Shown: positions 1 through 9,569 of the stretch, in pieces
Layout: every line of letters begins with the position of its first letter
Numbering within the stretch: position 1 is the first letter of the stretch
Notes under the pieces: generated by a model
Told to the model about the DNA's origin: nothing
Databases searched by the model: none
What the model saw: the letters and a program-made list of their open reading frames with translations, nothing else
Source of the DNA: Scleroderma bovista
Taxonomy: Eukaryota; Basidiomycota; Agaricomycetes; Boletales; Sclerodermataceae
Length of the DNA: 36,550 nt
Direction: 5' to 3'
Assembly: GCA_037178675.1 (NCBI GenBank)
Contig: JAYMGJ010000056.1
Location: 1-36,550, forward strand
Translations under genes and position numbers: made by a program

Positions 1-1928
1 TTGCATGCCTGTTCCCATTTCTTCTGTTCATCCAATGGATAGTTACGGATATCCTTAAAGTGATAAGGAATACCCTTGAGCGGCTTTGCAGCCTGCTTCA
101 TGATGTAATTGAGAATGTAGTGTTGACCTAGTTGAATCATGGTGTCAACATCAGTGTTTGGAACAATGATGTCTTCCATTTCATTCTCGTCTTCATCCAT
201 TGATGGTAATGGAACAGTGACGGGGACCTCTTGAGGTTCTGCAGGTGCAGGAGGATCTGGTCTTGTTTCGACCATGGGTTCTGTTTGAGGAATGGTAGGA
301 ACTCCTCTTCCTAATACCGTTCTTGTCCATTCTCGTTCCCTTGCAATGTCTCGTTCTATATCCACTGGACTTCTTTCACCATAGACATTGTCTGGTCTGA
401 AAGGTAGATTGCGAGATCGAGGAGGATTGCGATGGAATGGATTAACAACATTAGGGATAATGAAATTCGGGATTGGTGTGTCTCGGCCTCTATGTTCTCG
501 TCGTGGCCTTACTCTAGGCGGTTGAACGTCCTCTTGAGGAGGTTCCCATGACTGAGTTTGCCTATTGAAAACATAACCAAGTTCTTCTTCCGGATGTCTT
601 TCGTTAGAACCAGTTTGACCTCCCTGAGGAACTTGCGAGTCGTTGTCAGCGACTTCCTCTACTGTAGGTTTAGGGGGGCGTTGGGTTGGACCTTGTGGCT
701 TTGTGGTGTCATTTTTGGAATCACCTCTTGTATGACTCTCATTTGGTTGATATGGGTCAATGGGTGGAAATTCCAGATCGTCGGGTGGAGGTAGGTGATT
801 ATCTTCATCGTTATTACCTGTTGCTTCTTCTTCAGAAGGATGAATTGGTTCAGGTATATTGATTTTCTTTTTCAACTTTTCTTCGGGACAATTTGGGAAT
901 AAGTTTTCAACAAATGTGGCAGTTGTTTCCACATATATAGATCTGTTGTTCTGCAGGAAGCGGTAACCTTTTGTTCCTGGTTCATAACCAAGGAATATCA
1001 TTTCTTCGGCTTTTGGAGTAAGTTTGTCTTTTCGCTTGTCCTTTGGAATGTGGACATAAGCGAGACATCCGAATACTCGAAGATAAGATATATCAGGTTT
1101 CTTGTTGAACAGGAGTTCAACTGGTGTTTTCCATCCTATGCAACACATTGGTGTCCTGTTATAGACATGGACTGCAGTGTCAAGAGCAAAGTTCCATAGA
1201 TTCTTCGGTAGACATGCTGCATGACGCATGGTTTCTTCTTTCTCGAGTAAGGTCTGGTTGAACCTTTCTGCGCGACCATTTTGTTGTGGATGATCCGAAA
1301 CGGAGAGTTGTTGCTCTACCCCTTTGGAGGTGAGGAAGGTTTTAAATATGGTTGCCATAAATTCTCCTCCTCGATCAGAACGTACTGGTAGGAGTGAATG
1401 ACCAGTTTGTTTCTCAGCCCAGGTTACCCAGGTAGAGAATGCGGTGGCGGTATCCGACTTCAACCGCAGAAGGCAAACTGTGCCATAACCAGAGTAATCA
1501 TCAATGATTGTGAGACAATACTTGTGTCGGTTATATGACAAGACGGGGAACTCGACCAGGTCGCAGTGCACCATCTCAAGTATTTTGTCTGCTCGTTTAT
1601 CGGAAGATGGAAAAGACCTTGAGGGCATTTTGCCAATCTGACAATCAGGACAGAGTGGTGTCGTCGTTGGTATGTCCAGTTTCTCAATACCATCGGTAGC
1701 ACGAGTAGCATGCTGCATAGTTTGAGGGTTAGGATGACCTAGACGACTATGCCATAGATCATAGCTGTTGAATTTATTTGTAACGGTTGCACATTGCACC
1801 GTTGAAATGGATTTTATGTCCAAATCCACGAGAAGTCCAAGAGCTCCAGTCTGATGTATCGGTTTCCCATAAAACCAATGGAGATTGTTCCTTGGAATTA
1901 ACCTAGTCCCTTCCAAGAAGACTTCATT
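1..1928 (-). CDS. Copia-type Pol, integrase part, truncated by window edge
   Basis: This is an open frame on the minus strand from just below the TGA at 1929-1931 to the window edge, in the same frame as the gag-protease ORF upstream. The order is: a GAG-pre-integrase zinc-binding segment (LWHSRLGHPN, then CPDC near 1640), then an rve integrase core with the expected acidic triad (HCDL near 1563, SDRGGEF near 1370, GRAERF near 1270). The GCLAYVHIP and FLGYEPGTKGYR segments after the core are typical of Copia integrases. A proline- and acid-rich linker follows, and the last residues before the edge (KKWEQAC) match the start of a Copia reverse transcriptase. I checked most of the integrase region codon by codon and saw no further stop. 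The reverse transcriptase, RNase H and 3' LTR lie outside the window. The order integrase before RT defines Ty1/Copia rather than Gypsy. Confidence 0.93.
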
Positions 1929-3524
1929 TCATGAATCGAAGACACGAGTTATCTTCGCATCAGCGTATAGTTTCATCTTGAGTTTCGTGGTAAGCCACTG
2001 AAGTGAACAGATACGTCTATCTCCAGATGGAGAATAGTAAACGTGTCGAAGATAGATTTGTTTTTGTACATTGCCAACTTTAGCTTTGAAGGCAACTGTA
2101 CCTATGCCTAAAAACTGAATTATTTCTGCACCAGCAGTACCCACATTTATAGGTTTTGGAAGTTCCTTGTATGTTAGGAAATCATCCATATATGGAGTGG
2201 AATGATCGGTTGCACCGGAATCCATCAACCATAGACCTGTTAAATGTTTATGCTTGGGGCAGTGAGATTCGGTTTTTTGTCCTGAGTGGGGAGATGTTAA
2301 GCAAAGACACCTTTCGTCACTCTCCTTAGAGGTGCACAAGGTATAACAGTCAAAGCTTTCATCGTTATATTGGTCACAAACAAAACCATCATCACGATAC
2401 TTTATGGTCCCGTCATCGGGAGTCCGTGGTCTCGTAGCTTGTCTACATGCATAATCCTCATCATCCCTCTTCTTCCTTGCCAGGTCATTACGCACAGAAC
2501 GTAATACTGACTCTGCAGCAAGTTGGGATGGAGTGAGCACGGACCAGCCTGTCTCAGGAGTATTAGAGACGGACCCAGCATCGGAATCATCGTCAGAGTC
2601 AAGCTCTGCGATCTGTGCGGTTTGTTCTGCAACGTTTTGACACTGCTTGCCTTTACCCTTGTAAGGCTGTTTTCCTTTTCCCTTCTTTCCTCCTCCTTTC
2701 CCTTTTCCACCACCCTGATTCTTCGGCGGGAATGTAGAAGGTCCAGCGGCGGCATTAGGAGTGAACGTCTTTTTGTAGTCATCACGGTGATCCGTGGTAC
2801 TGTGACGTCCAGAACACTTCTTGCATCTAGGGCGAGAAGGTCCTGCCTGCGCGTTCTGTTCCTTCTTTACTGTTGGCATTATAGATTTGCCGGACTTCCT
2901 GGACCATTCTTCCATTATTTTCGGAAGAACCGCATCAAAGGTAAGGCGTTGAACGCCCGCAGCAATTTGAGTGGCATTTGGGTTGACCAATAAGGTGGCC
3001 AGGAGTGTGGAAGCGAAGCCTTGCCACTCATTTGGTAAGGCGCCAAGAAGAAGCATGGCTTGAGCGGAGTCGGGGAGAGTAAGGCCATTAGAGGCCAAGT
3101 AGCCAATTGTGGACTGCATTTGATGTACAGCCGGAGTGGGATCCTGATTCCCTGGAATTATCATCCGCGTGAGACGCTTGAACTCAACAAAGACACCGGC
3201 AGCGCCAGGAGTCCCATAAGAGGTGTTGAGCGCAGCCCAAACTGTGTGAGGTTGGTTCTCATTCATCAGGTTTTGTCTGATGAGCGCGGATGTGTAGTAC
3301 GTGATCGTACCGAGGGCTTTATCCCGATTGACTTCATCAGTAGCTTGTTGCTCGGCGGTTGCACCAGCCTGTCCAACAACGACAGCGGGTACCTGATGAT
3401 GCGCATAGCGCCAGACTCCCATGACTTGTAAAAGCGACTTCATGGCGGACTTCCATTCCAAGTAATTGGATGCGCCAGTAAGAATGGGTGTGGTCTTCTT
3501 CATGTCACCAGTGTTTCCGGACAT
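1929..3524 (-). CDS. Copia-type Gag-protease ORF ending in an in-frame TGA
   Basis: The ORF begins at an ATG at 3524 (MSGNTGDMKK). Its N-terminal half resembles the UBN2-type gag of Copia elements (SNYLEWKSAMKSLLQVMGVW, then a helical region to about residue 220). A short Cys/His cluster follows (CKKCSGRHSTTDH, spaced differently from a canonical CCHC knuckle), then a Gly/Lys-rich basic stretch and an acidic Ser/Asp stretch. The retroviral-type aspartic protease active site DSGATDH is at about 2199-2222. The frame stops at a TGA (1929-1931) after RVFDS, and the integrase frame resumes in the same register directly after it. Copia elements usually encode one uninterrupted Gag-Pol, and the stop falls between protease and integrase, so I read it as a nonsense mutation rather than programmed readthrough. 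Confidence 0.9.
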   Translation of the reverse strand: MSGNTGDMKKTTPILTGASNYLEWKSAMKSLLQVMGVWRYAHHQVPAVVVGQAGATAEQQATDEVNRDKALGTITYYTSALIRQNLMNENQPHTVWAALNTSYGTPGAAGVFVEFKRLTRMIIPGNQDPTPAVHQMQSTIGYLASNGLTLPDSAQAMLLLGALPNEWQGFASTLLATLLVNPNATQIAAGVQRLTFDAVLPKIMEEWSRKSGKSIMPTVKKEQNAQAGPSRPRCKKCSGRHSTTDHRDDYKKTFTPNAAAGPSTFPPKNQGGGKGKGGGKKGKGKQPYKGKGKQCQNVAEQTAQIAELDSDDDSDAGSVSNTPETGWSVLTPSQLAAESVLRSVRNDLARKKRDDEDYACRQATRPRTPDDGTIKYRDDGFVCDQYNDESFDCYTLCTSKESDERCLCLTSPHSGQKTESHCPKHKHLTGLWLMDSGATDHSTPYMDDFLTYKELPKPINVGTAGAEIIQFLGIGTVAFKAKVGNVQKQIYLRHVYYSPSGDRRICSLQWLTTKLKMKLYADAKITRVFDS

Positions 3525-3540
3525 AATGATTCTGATATAT

Positions 3541-4000
3541 TCAAAAATCAAAAAGATTTAGTAAAATCAGTTCCGGTACAGTGGTAACAGAAACAGGTGG
3601 AAGAAAGATAAGATCTTCTTCAGAAGACGAAGAAGATTCGGACTGTGTATCCTCTTCTGTTGAAGATGAGGAGTCCGAGGAATCCGTAGGTATCGTAAAT
3701 GTCGTATACGACCAATGCCTAGGTAAAATATCAAAGAAAACATCCAAATCATAATCAGGACAATACTGATAATTGGAGACAACCTTGTTGCCGTCCAAAG
3801 ACCAATATTCGAAGGTAAGCATAGACCGTGAAAATATTTTGTAAGGGGTAAAAAGAACAACCGGAGCCTTATCGTACAAGATGTAAACGGAGATGGACTT
3901 AAGAAGTCCTCTATCAGATTTCCACAATGGTCTTCCCTTTCCAGAATAAGGAATAGGGTGCCAGTAGGGACTTGGGAAGCACCTAATCAAGGGCTCCTCC
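3541..4000 (-). CDS. extra ORF upstream of gag, third segment (unknown function)
   Basis: This is the third of three overlapping minus-strand frames between the primer-binding site and gag. The frame is open from 4464, but the part before about 4000 is probably a shadow of the second segment. The likely real part begins near PGFLEEPLIRCFPS and runs to the stop 17 nt upstream of the gag ATG. It is aromatic-rich (FFDILPRHWSY) and ends in a Ser/Glu-rich acidic tail (TEEDTQSESSSSSEED). Its frame is +1 (or -2) relative to the second segment, and the two meet around 3983-4000. I recognise no family. It could be a frameshifted exon of one long protein, a recoded product, or a separate ORF with no good start. 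Confidence 0.5.
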
Positions 4001-5098
4001 AGGAATCCCGGAATCTGATCGTTCCGCATCATCTTCGAGAGCTTCATCACCTTCTCGTCCAGCCTCGTGCCTTTCGAGCAGGAGTGCGATATCGTCGCAT
4101 CTATCCTGACTAGACGGCCAGTGGGGCTGGAGTCCATGGAACGAAAACGCTCCATTTTGGTAGTCCGCCATATCGAGATGGATGAGAGTGGTGTGAGCCA
4201 CCCAGAGATCCCGACTTTCCTCGCAGAGGACACCGGGTCGCTCCATGCACGCGGGTATCGAGAACTGTGCTCGCCGCGGTCTCTGCTTCCAGACGTATCT
4301 GAATCTGACTTCGAGCCAATCGTGCCAGTCCCGAAGAGACGGGATAGCTCCGGAAAATCGCTGCTCAGAGTAGAAAGGATGCCGCCAACGACTGGCTGGC
4401 TGGTAGATCTCTGGGCAGGGATCGATCCAGAAGGCTGGGACGGTTGCGAGAGCAGGATCTTCATAGTGGAGCGACTGATAGTCTACTCCCATGAAGTTAG
4501 CTCGGGCGTGAGGCATCGAGTAAGCGTGAAGCTTAGCAGAGGGGAGATAATAAGATCCGTGAAAGGCCCAATGGACCCGTGGATTCTCTGGGTATACGAT
4601 GGCTAGCTCCTCGCCAACCATACCTCTGACTTGACCCTGTTCTGGTTCAGGAAGCGGGTTAGCAATCAGAGGAAAAGGGGTGTCGTCAAGTCGTCTCCGG
4701 TAAGCCGGAATGACTCCCTGCATCACCTGACCGCCAAACTCCTCGGAAGGGTGGCTTTCTAGATGAGTGGCACGACCTATACCGGGCCTAAGCTCGACAT
4801 AGAATTCCTCCGATACTCCCTGCACGTATTGAGTCCAGATCCCTCCGGTAGAGGGTGGACCGTTATCCTCCAGATCGGGTTGTATGTCAGCGGCGACTTC
4901 TCCCTCAGCAATCACATCTGCGCGTCGTCGCCATCGCTCTTGAAGAGCTCTACGGTGATCAGCACCATAGGAGGGAGGTGGAGTGGGGCCTCGTCGCGGT
5001 TGTACCACTCGATGATTACCAATCCTTATAATCCTCCTTCCCTGTTCCCTTCTTCCTCTTTCCTGCATCCGAAGCTCACTTTTGCTCCTTGCCAGAGG
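3983..5098 (-). CDS. extra ORF upstream of gag, second segment (unknown function)
   Basis: This frame is open back to 5734, but it takes over from the first segment only near 5060-5098, where that segment stops; an internal ATG (MQERGRREQG) lies about 10 nt past that stop. The product is about 360 residues. It starts very basic (RRIIRIGNHRVVQPRRG, then RRALQERWRRRADVIAEGE). Its middle is rich in Pro, Tyr and Trp, and it ends acidic (GREGDEALEDDAERSDSG). It is CpG-rich and looks like genuine coding sequence, but I recognise no domain. It is joined to the first segment by a +1 frame change. A weak possible intron (GT at 'CCAG GTGGAAC', AG at 'GGATGCAG') would also join them in frame. It sits where an LTR element normally has only leader or gag. 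Confidence 0.55.
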   Translation of the reverse strand, partial: PLARSKSELRMQERGRREQGRRIIRIGNHRVVQPRRGPTPPPSYGADHRRALQERWRRRADVIAEGEVAADIQPDLEDNGPPSTGGIWTQYVQGVSEEFYVELRPGIGRATHLESHPSEEFGGQVMQGVIPAYRRRLDDTPFPLIANPLPEPEQGQVRGMVGEELAIVYPENPRVHWAFHGSYYLPSAKLHAYSMPHARANFMGVDYQSLHYEDPALATVPAFWIDPCPEIYQPASRWRHPFYSEQRFSGAIPSLRDWHDWLEVRFRYVWKQRPRRAQFSIPACMERPGVLCEESRDLWVAHTTLIHLDMADYQNGAFSFHGLQPHWPSSQDRCDDIALLLERHEAGREGDEALEDDAERSDSGIPGGALD

Positions 5099-5819
5099 CG
5101 CGGGAACGTAAATCGGCGAGCTGCCTCGAGATGAGTTCCACCTGGAGATCGGCCTGGGCCTGCTCCCTTGCGAATTCCTCGAGTCGGAGTCTGATGTCTG
5201 TTCGAAGGTAATCGGCATCTGAAACGTTATCAATGAATATCTCTTCATCATACGGAAGAGATTCGATGATAACAGATTGCCAATGTCTGAACAAGACGCG
5301 GAACTGGTAGGGTAATGCCCACCGAGGATCAGGAACAGAAATGTGACTATCAATGTATCCGTAAAAACGGTCATGGCTGATGAGAGAAAGTTGTTCCTCT
5401 CTACTAAGAGGCAAAAGCCTCCTAATATGTCCCATATTTCCACTAAGCGAATCACCGCTGTGGTGTTCCCTTGGTTGATACAAGCGGTAGTTCTGCATAG
5501 CCTCTCTCCAATAGAAGTCCACTGTTTGGTGAACACTAGGAGGTGCTGTAGTATCAATGACGACGAGTTCATCATCATCTTCAAAGGGGTTGTCAACGGG
5601 AGGTAAAGGTAACTCCACGTTAACAATGGGAAGAGGAGCAGGGCGTGGCTGCAAGGTAACCAAGAGACGAACTGCATAGCACACAAAGAGTGCGGCAATG
5701 TAGTTGTATCTCCAGCGTTCAAACCAAAACACAAACGAAGAATATATCGTAAGAGATATCACAGCAAAAACAAACGGTAACTCGTGAAGAACTTCAGCTA
5801 CGAGCTGTCTAAGATTCAT
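5076..5819 (-). CDS. extra ORF upstream of gag, first segment: predicted membrane protein
   Basis: The ORF starts with a true ATG 56 nt from the primer-binding site, which is the position gag has in the other retroelement of this window. It encodes 247 residues. Two adjacent hydrophobic segments near the N-terminus (about residues 15-34, FVFAVISLTIYSSFVFWF, and 38-56, YIAALFVCYAVRLLVTL) suggest a membrane hairpin. A proline-rich linker, an acidic patch (NPFEDDDELVV) and a soluble region follow (FRVLFRHWQSVIIESLPYDE, then a helical Glu/Gln/Arg-rich tail). The frame ends at TGA 5076-5078 and the second segment continues +1. No known gag or envelope family is recognisable. Two membrane segments are unusual for a Copia element, but nothing here shows an envelope function. 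Confidence 0.55.
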   Translation of the reverse strand: MNLRQLVAEVLHELPFVFAVISLTIYSSFVFWFERWRYNYIAALFVCYAVRLLVTLQPRPAPLPIVNVELPLPPVDNPFEDDDELVVIDTTAPPSVHQTVDFYWREAMQNYRLYQPREHHSGDSLSGNMGHIRRLLPLSREEQLSLISHDRFYGYIDSHISVPDPRWALPYQFRVLFRHWQSVIIESLPYDEEIFIDNVSDADYLRTDIRLRLEEFAREQAQADLQVELISRQLADLRSRASGKEQK

Positions 5820-5875
5820 AGCAGGAGGCAGTGACGAAGACAGTACTGCCGTATGCTTCCTGGTATGGCCTTAAA

Positions 5876-5889
5876 CAGGGCTCATAACC
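5876..5889 (-). other. primer-binding site of the first Copia element (tRNA-Met anticodon-arm type)
   Basis: On the minus strand GGTTATGAGCCCTG follows directly after the LTR end (...GCTACA). Its complement has the form of a methionine tRNA anticodon arm, with CAT in the loop, rather than a tRNA 3' end. Drosophila copia is primed by a 5' half of initiator tRNA-Met with a closely similar sequence. The other retroelement here has the same 14 nt at 32150-32163. Confidence 0.8.
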
Positions 5890-6276
5890 TGTAGCAACAA
5901 AACTGGGGCAACAGCAACGGGGTAGCGCAAGCGTACCTTTAGTAGCAAGTAGCTGGTTCTTGAAGTTGAGTTGTTTGAAGTAGCGAGTAATGAGAGAACA
6001 GTTGAACTGTATTGAACTAAGGAACTACAGGGAATCCTACAGGGTATATATACCTGTGGTACATGGTCTGTGCGTAGATAAGTATTATCCTAGCCTATTT
6101 CACCATATTCCCATATGTAGTAGGTGCAGTTTCCATAAATGTAGTTATCTGGAAACGTGCCTGTAACGTGCATCAGCATGTGTTATACACGTGCCTTGCA
6201 TGTGATAGTTCCGGCTATCTTGTGGAGCCGGTCATGTGATCTACCGGTAATCCGGTTGACACTACTCCGAATCACA
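5890..6276 (-). repeat. 5' LTR of the first Copia element
   Basis: The inner edge is fixed at 5890 by the primer-binding site; the LTR ends ...CTACA on the minus strand. The outer edge is less certain: minus-strand TG starts fit at 6276 (TGTGATTCGG) or 6261 (TGTCAACC). A TATA-like palindrome, GTATATATAC, at 6044-6053 is a good promoter candidate reading leftwards. The partner LTR is off the window, so neither the length (about 370-390 bp) nor a target duplication can be checked. The right side abuts the intron start of a hAT relic, so the element inserted into that gene. Confidence 0.7.
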
Positions 6277-6327
6277 TGTAACTGTGATCTCTGGAAATCT
6301 CCAAGATTAGATTAAGATAAGATATAA

Positions 6328-7168
6328 TCATACTTTCTTGTCGACAGAACTCACCTGAAGTAACTTGCTAATGCGATCCTGACACTTCAGGAATGACAAA
6401 CGAATGTCATGTGAGATTGTAAAGTGTGATGGGAGATCAATACTTGGTCGTCCTGCAAGCAGGAGGTCACGAAGAGCCCGGTCATTGATGATATTAGTTG
6501 GGCGATTATTTTCAGTTAGCCAGCGCACAAGATTTGCACTAGGATAAGCGGCCCAATGATCAGCCTGAATAAACATGTCAGTAGAACAATGTGGCCTTAC
6601 CAAATGTCATCATTTGTATGCGCACGGTGAGTATGATGAGCTGGCTGTTGCCCCTTGCGAGCAAGGCTGCAAATACAGAACCACTGCACTCCTTGGCTTT
6701 GTTGCCACCAATGACCGCATCAACAGCCTCTTGCCCCCAGCACGAGATGGCATGCTGCTTAAGATTGGCAGTGGATGATTTATCTAAGGTATCTTGGTAG
6801 CGACGAATGCCACCAGCAGAAAATTTACACTTCCGTGCACCACACGGAAAGAAATGAGCCAGGCGGCCATTATGGTACTCCACTGACACCTGATCAATCT
6901 TGAACAAGGCGTATATCGGTGAACGCCATGTTTTCTTCAACTTTTCTGCAATGGGTTCAACGGTATAGAGAGATGTGTACGAGATTGAATTTAACTTACT
7001 TAGAGCCGCTTCGTCATCAGGGTCGGCGATAGTAGTGGCATTGACATCATCTGTAAGGTCAACGACATCCGAAGACTCCCCTGATTTTGCCTTGGCTTTG
7101 GGAATGACGATTTTGACACTTGTGGTCTGGGATGAACTTGATTTTGAGGCTGCGTCACTGGCTGACAT
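6328..7168 (-). pseudogene. hAT-family transposase N-terminal relic
   Basis: The ORF opens with a Ser/Thr-rich leader (MSASDAASKS) and an acidic patch. It continues with the BED-type zinc-finger region seen in fungal hAT proteins: SPIYALFKI, HNGRLAHFFPCGARKCK, GGIRRYQDTLDKSSTANLKQHA. After the KECSG segment the best match changes frame at a GGGG run near 6659 (GQQPAHHTHRAHT fits the family better). It then resumes in a second segment, 6328-6603 (LVRWLTENNRP, LRDLLLAGRPSIDLPS, RISKLLQ), which ends at a GTGAGT donor. The catalytic core is absent because the first Copia LTR lies about 75 nt past that donor. I call it inactive, with at least one frameshift. Confidence 0.75.
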
Positions 7169-7433
7169 TTTGCCAGGCTGCTAGTAAGCTTGCAGGACAA
7201 CGGAGAAGAAAACCAACCTGAAGTACTCGGCCCTTAAAACTTTTGTTTTCGGATCTTCACGAAGGAATATACTAGAGTGATTCTTTAAAGCCTCACATCG
7301 GCTGATCACCTAGTAGAGCAGATGGACCTGGACTTGATTTGCAGTGACCAATGCTGCACATTTAGTAGTGGAAGTAAAAAGGAAGCAACAGTGTCGGCAC
7401 TCAATCAGCGCAGTGGGTGGGCACAAGCCCAGG

Positions 7434-7553
7434 CACGTGGTAACCCGTAAAAACCCGTAAACCCACAGTACGGGTACGGTGTGGGCACGGGTTGACCTTG
7501 TGACAACCCGTACCCGTACCCGCCGTACCCGTAGACCCGTAACCCGCGGTGGT
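7434..7553. repeat. ACCCGTA-rich tract, probably subterminal repeats of a hAT element
   Basis: Multiple ACCCGTA/AACCCGTA heptamers occur in both orientations within about 120 bp, upstream of the hAT relic's start. A CAGTGGGTGGGC motif at 7411 resembles the CAGTG-type start of hAT terminal repeats, but its orientation does not clearly fit the relic. I propose this as the 5' subterminal region of the hAT element. Confidence 0.45.
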
Positions 7554-7610
7554 CAGCATACCCGTGCTCTACCCTAACCTTCCCCTATTCCCCAGCAGTG
7601 TGGGCCTCTG

Positions 7611-7723
7611 TCCCCACCACTCCAGCCTCCATCTGGGATAACTAAGAGACCTCTCTGAGTCAGTATAGTGCGCTAAGTGTGCGGTAGGGGTGAAAGACCG
7701 TAAGATCACAATCCAGGTCAACC
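7611..7723. repeat. dispersed repeat, copy 1
   Basis: It matches 13894-13993: 'ccagcctcc-tctg-gataactaagag', then 'gtgaaaga-cgtaagatcaca--caggtc'. This copy carries about 20 extra bases in the middle. No coding capacity or terminal repeats were seen, so the class is unknown. Confidence 0.6.
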
Positions 7724-7729
7724 ACTAAA

Positions 7730-8590
7730 TAAACCACCAAGAACGACAAGTCTCCCTGACTGTCTGGGACCGCACAGAGAGTGCATCACGCAGCGAACAT
7801 TCCACCTCATCAACTATCTGATTTGTGAAGCTGTACAGGATGACGGTGCATGCTTTGTTAGCGGCCACACCAAAAAGCTGGATGAGCTAAGAGAAAACAG
7901 TGCACAGCACTCGAAGATGGGAATGCTACGTACCTTCACCAGTGATGATTTCCTCGATCAGATCAGGTCTACCAAGCTTAACTAGGTCGGGGTGACGAGC
8001 GACAGTCATGGTATCCTTTCGAAATCAGCACACTTGATGCCATTCACGGCGAGTAGGGATTCAAAGTAGTGGTAGATGAGTTGACGAAGGAGTTGATAAT
8101 CTTGGCTGGCTCTGTGCGATTTCCTGTGAAATTCCCTTTTGATCATGCTCCAAGGGCCTTTACCTTTATTTTGTCAATATAAAGGCATAGTATTTGGTGT
8201 TCTCCAAGCGTTTTGGGGAGGAGAGAGAGAGAATTCCAAATTTATATCCCGCTGCAAGCAAACAAAAAGTGCTAAGACGCGGTGCCACAGGGCCGTAGGA
8301 GAGTAACGTATTTAGAGAGAAAAGGTACTATATAACGAGTATTTGTAGGTCATCTAGGTATGAGGGTCTTATGGAGTAACCACAGTGGAAACATGATGCG
8401 TTCAATAAACAGAATAGTCCGATGCTGATGATGATGCGAAAATTCACGATCTGGAAAAAAGGGGGGTCAGTACGACGTCGCGGTTGTGCGGGAAATACTT
8501 TGGGTGGGTAGGGGTCATGTGAGGTGTCCGTTGGGGACATTTTGCGTGTGGTAAGGACGGCGGGAGTGACCTGGGTAGAAGGGAGGTCAG
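7730..8590. other. no recognisable gene
   Basis: Nothing convincing on either strand. There is a short GA-rich run near 8221-8234. The last 130 bases hold G-rich sequence that may be the 3' untranslated part of the LINE fragment that follows. Confidence 0.5.
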
Positions 8591-8597
8591 AGTAGTG

Positions 8598-8994
8598 TCA
8601 TGATTGTACTGGAGGTACTTCGGGTGGGGTGGGGGCGCGATGTTTTTTGAATGCGTTGGTGGCGCGGAGGAATTTTACCAATGCCTCTATGCCTTCTGTG
8701 GTGCCGATGATGTCAGACGTGACAAGATCCTCAGAGGCGGATTTGAGGATCTGGCGTTGTTCTTCATACGTGGGGCAGGTGGCTATGATGTGGTCGCGCG
8801 ATTGGAGTAGTTCGCCACATGGGCAGGAGCGGTCTTCCGTGGGGACGTGTTTGTTGTAGTATTCACCCATAAAGGCGTGACCTGTGCGACATTGGATGAG
8901 GCGGCCATAGATGTCGCGGGGTGTATGGGTGAGCGTTTTGGGGAGGAATCGTTTTGTCAAGGATAAAACCCAAAACGGCTGTCTAGCAGGCGAG
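8598..8994 (-). pseudogene. C-terminal fragment of a LINE (Tad1-like) reverse transcriptase ORF
   Basis: The open frame encodes the tail of a fungal non-LTR retrotransposon ORF2. TPRDIYGRLIQCRTGHAF is the usual RNase H-to-C-terminal transition. CPCGELLQSRDHIIATCPTYEEQR is the C-terminal Cys/His cluster (Cys-x-Cys ... His ... Cys-Pro). The last part (GTTEGIEALVKFLRATNAF) is also typical. No ATG starts it, and the reading continues a few codons upstream (LDSRFWVLS) before the sequence loses meaning. Everything upstream (endonuclease, RT, most of RNase H) is missing, which fits the 5' truncation common for LINE copies. Confidence 0.8.
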
Positions 8995-8999
8995 GGAAA

Positions 9000-9569
9000 C
9001 GAACTTAGTTCTCGGCCGATTTTCTACGCTCTAGACTGTCGATCTGCGTGCCAGCTGACGCATTGCGAGGTCACTGGATTGTCGGCGAGAATCATCGGAA
9101 CACACTACAAGGAGCTCTTCAAGCGGGGAGACTTGAGTTGCGGCATGGACACTGTAGCACCCACGTGACTCCTGCGAATCCCTTGACCCACTTGCTCCAT
9201 TGGTCACGTGCGCTTATCGCTTCGGCACTTTCGCCCTCGACTCGTCCCGCGGCTCCAAATCCACTCTGCGTACATGCACCTACCCCCATTCTTCTTGTTG
9301 ATCGTATCACTTCGGCTCTTCTCCTTCAACTCGAGTGTTCTGATTCTTTCTCAGCCGCGTTGCAGTGGCCGCGCAATATCCTAGCTTTGTATGTTTTGTG
9401 TCTTGTCAGGCTTTGACCAACTTTTGCAGGTTCGTCTGCACCACTAATGGTTCGTTGGCGCTCCCTCAGCTTCATCGACTCGACGGCAAGCTCTTCCAAT
9501 ATTCCAGCTTTGTCTTGGGGGGCCAGCATCAATCATTTCGTATCACCACTTTCAAGGTAGGTGTTCAGA
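9000..9569. other. no recognisable gene; possibly more of the decayed gag copy
   Basis: Small ORFs on both strands show no family signature. Phrases such as 'tcgccctcgactcgtcc' recall the sense-reversed gag sequence near 30040, so the decayed copy may begin here, but I could not align it confidently. Confidence 0.4.
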
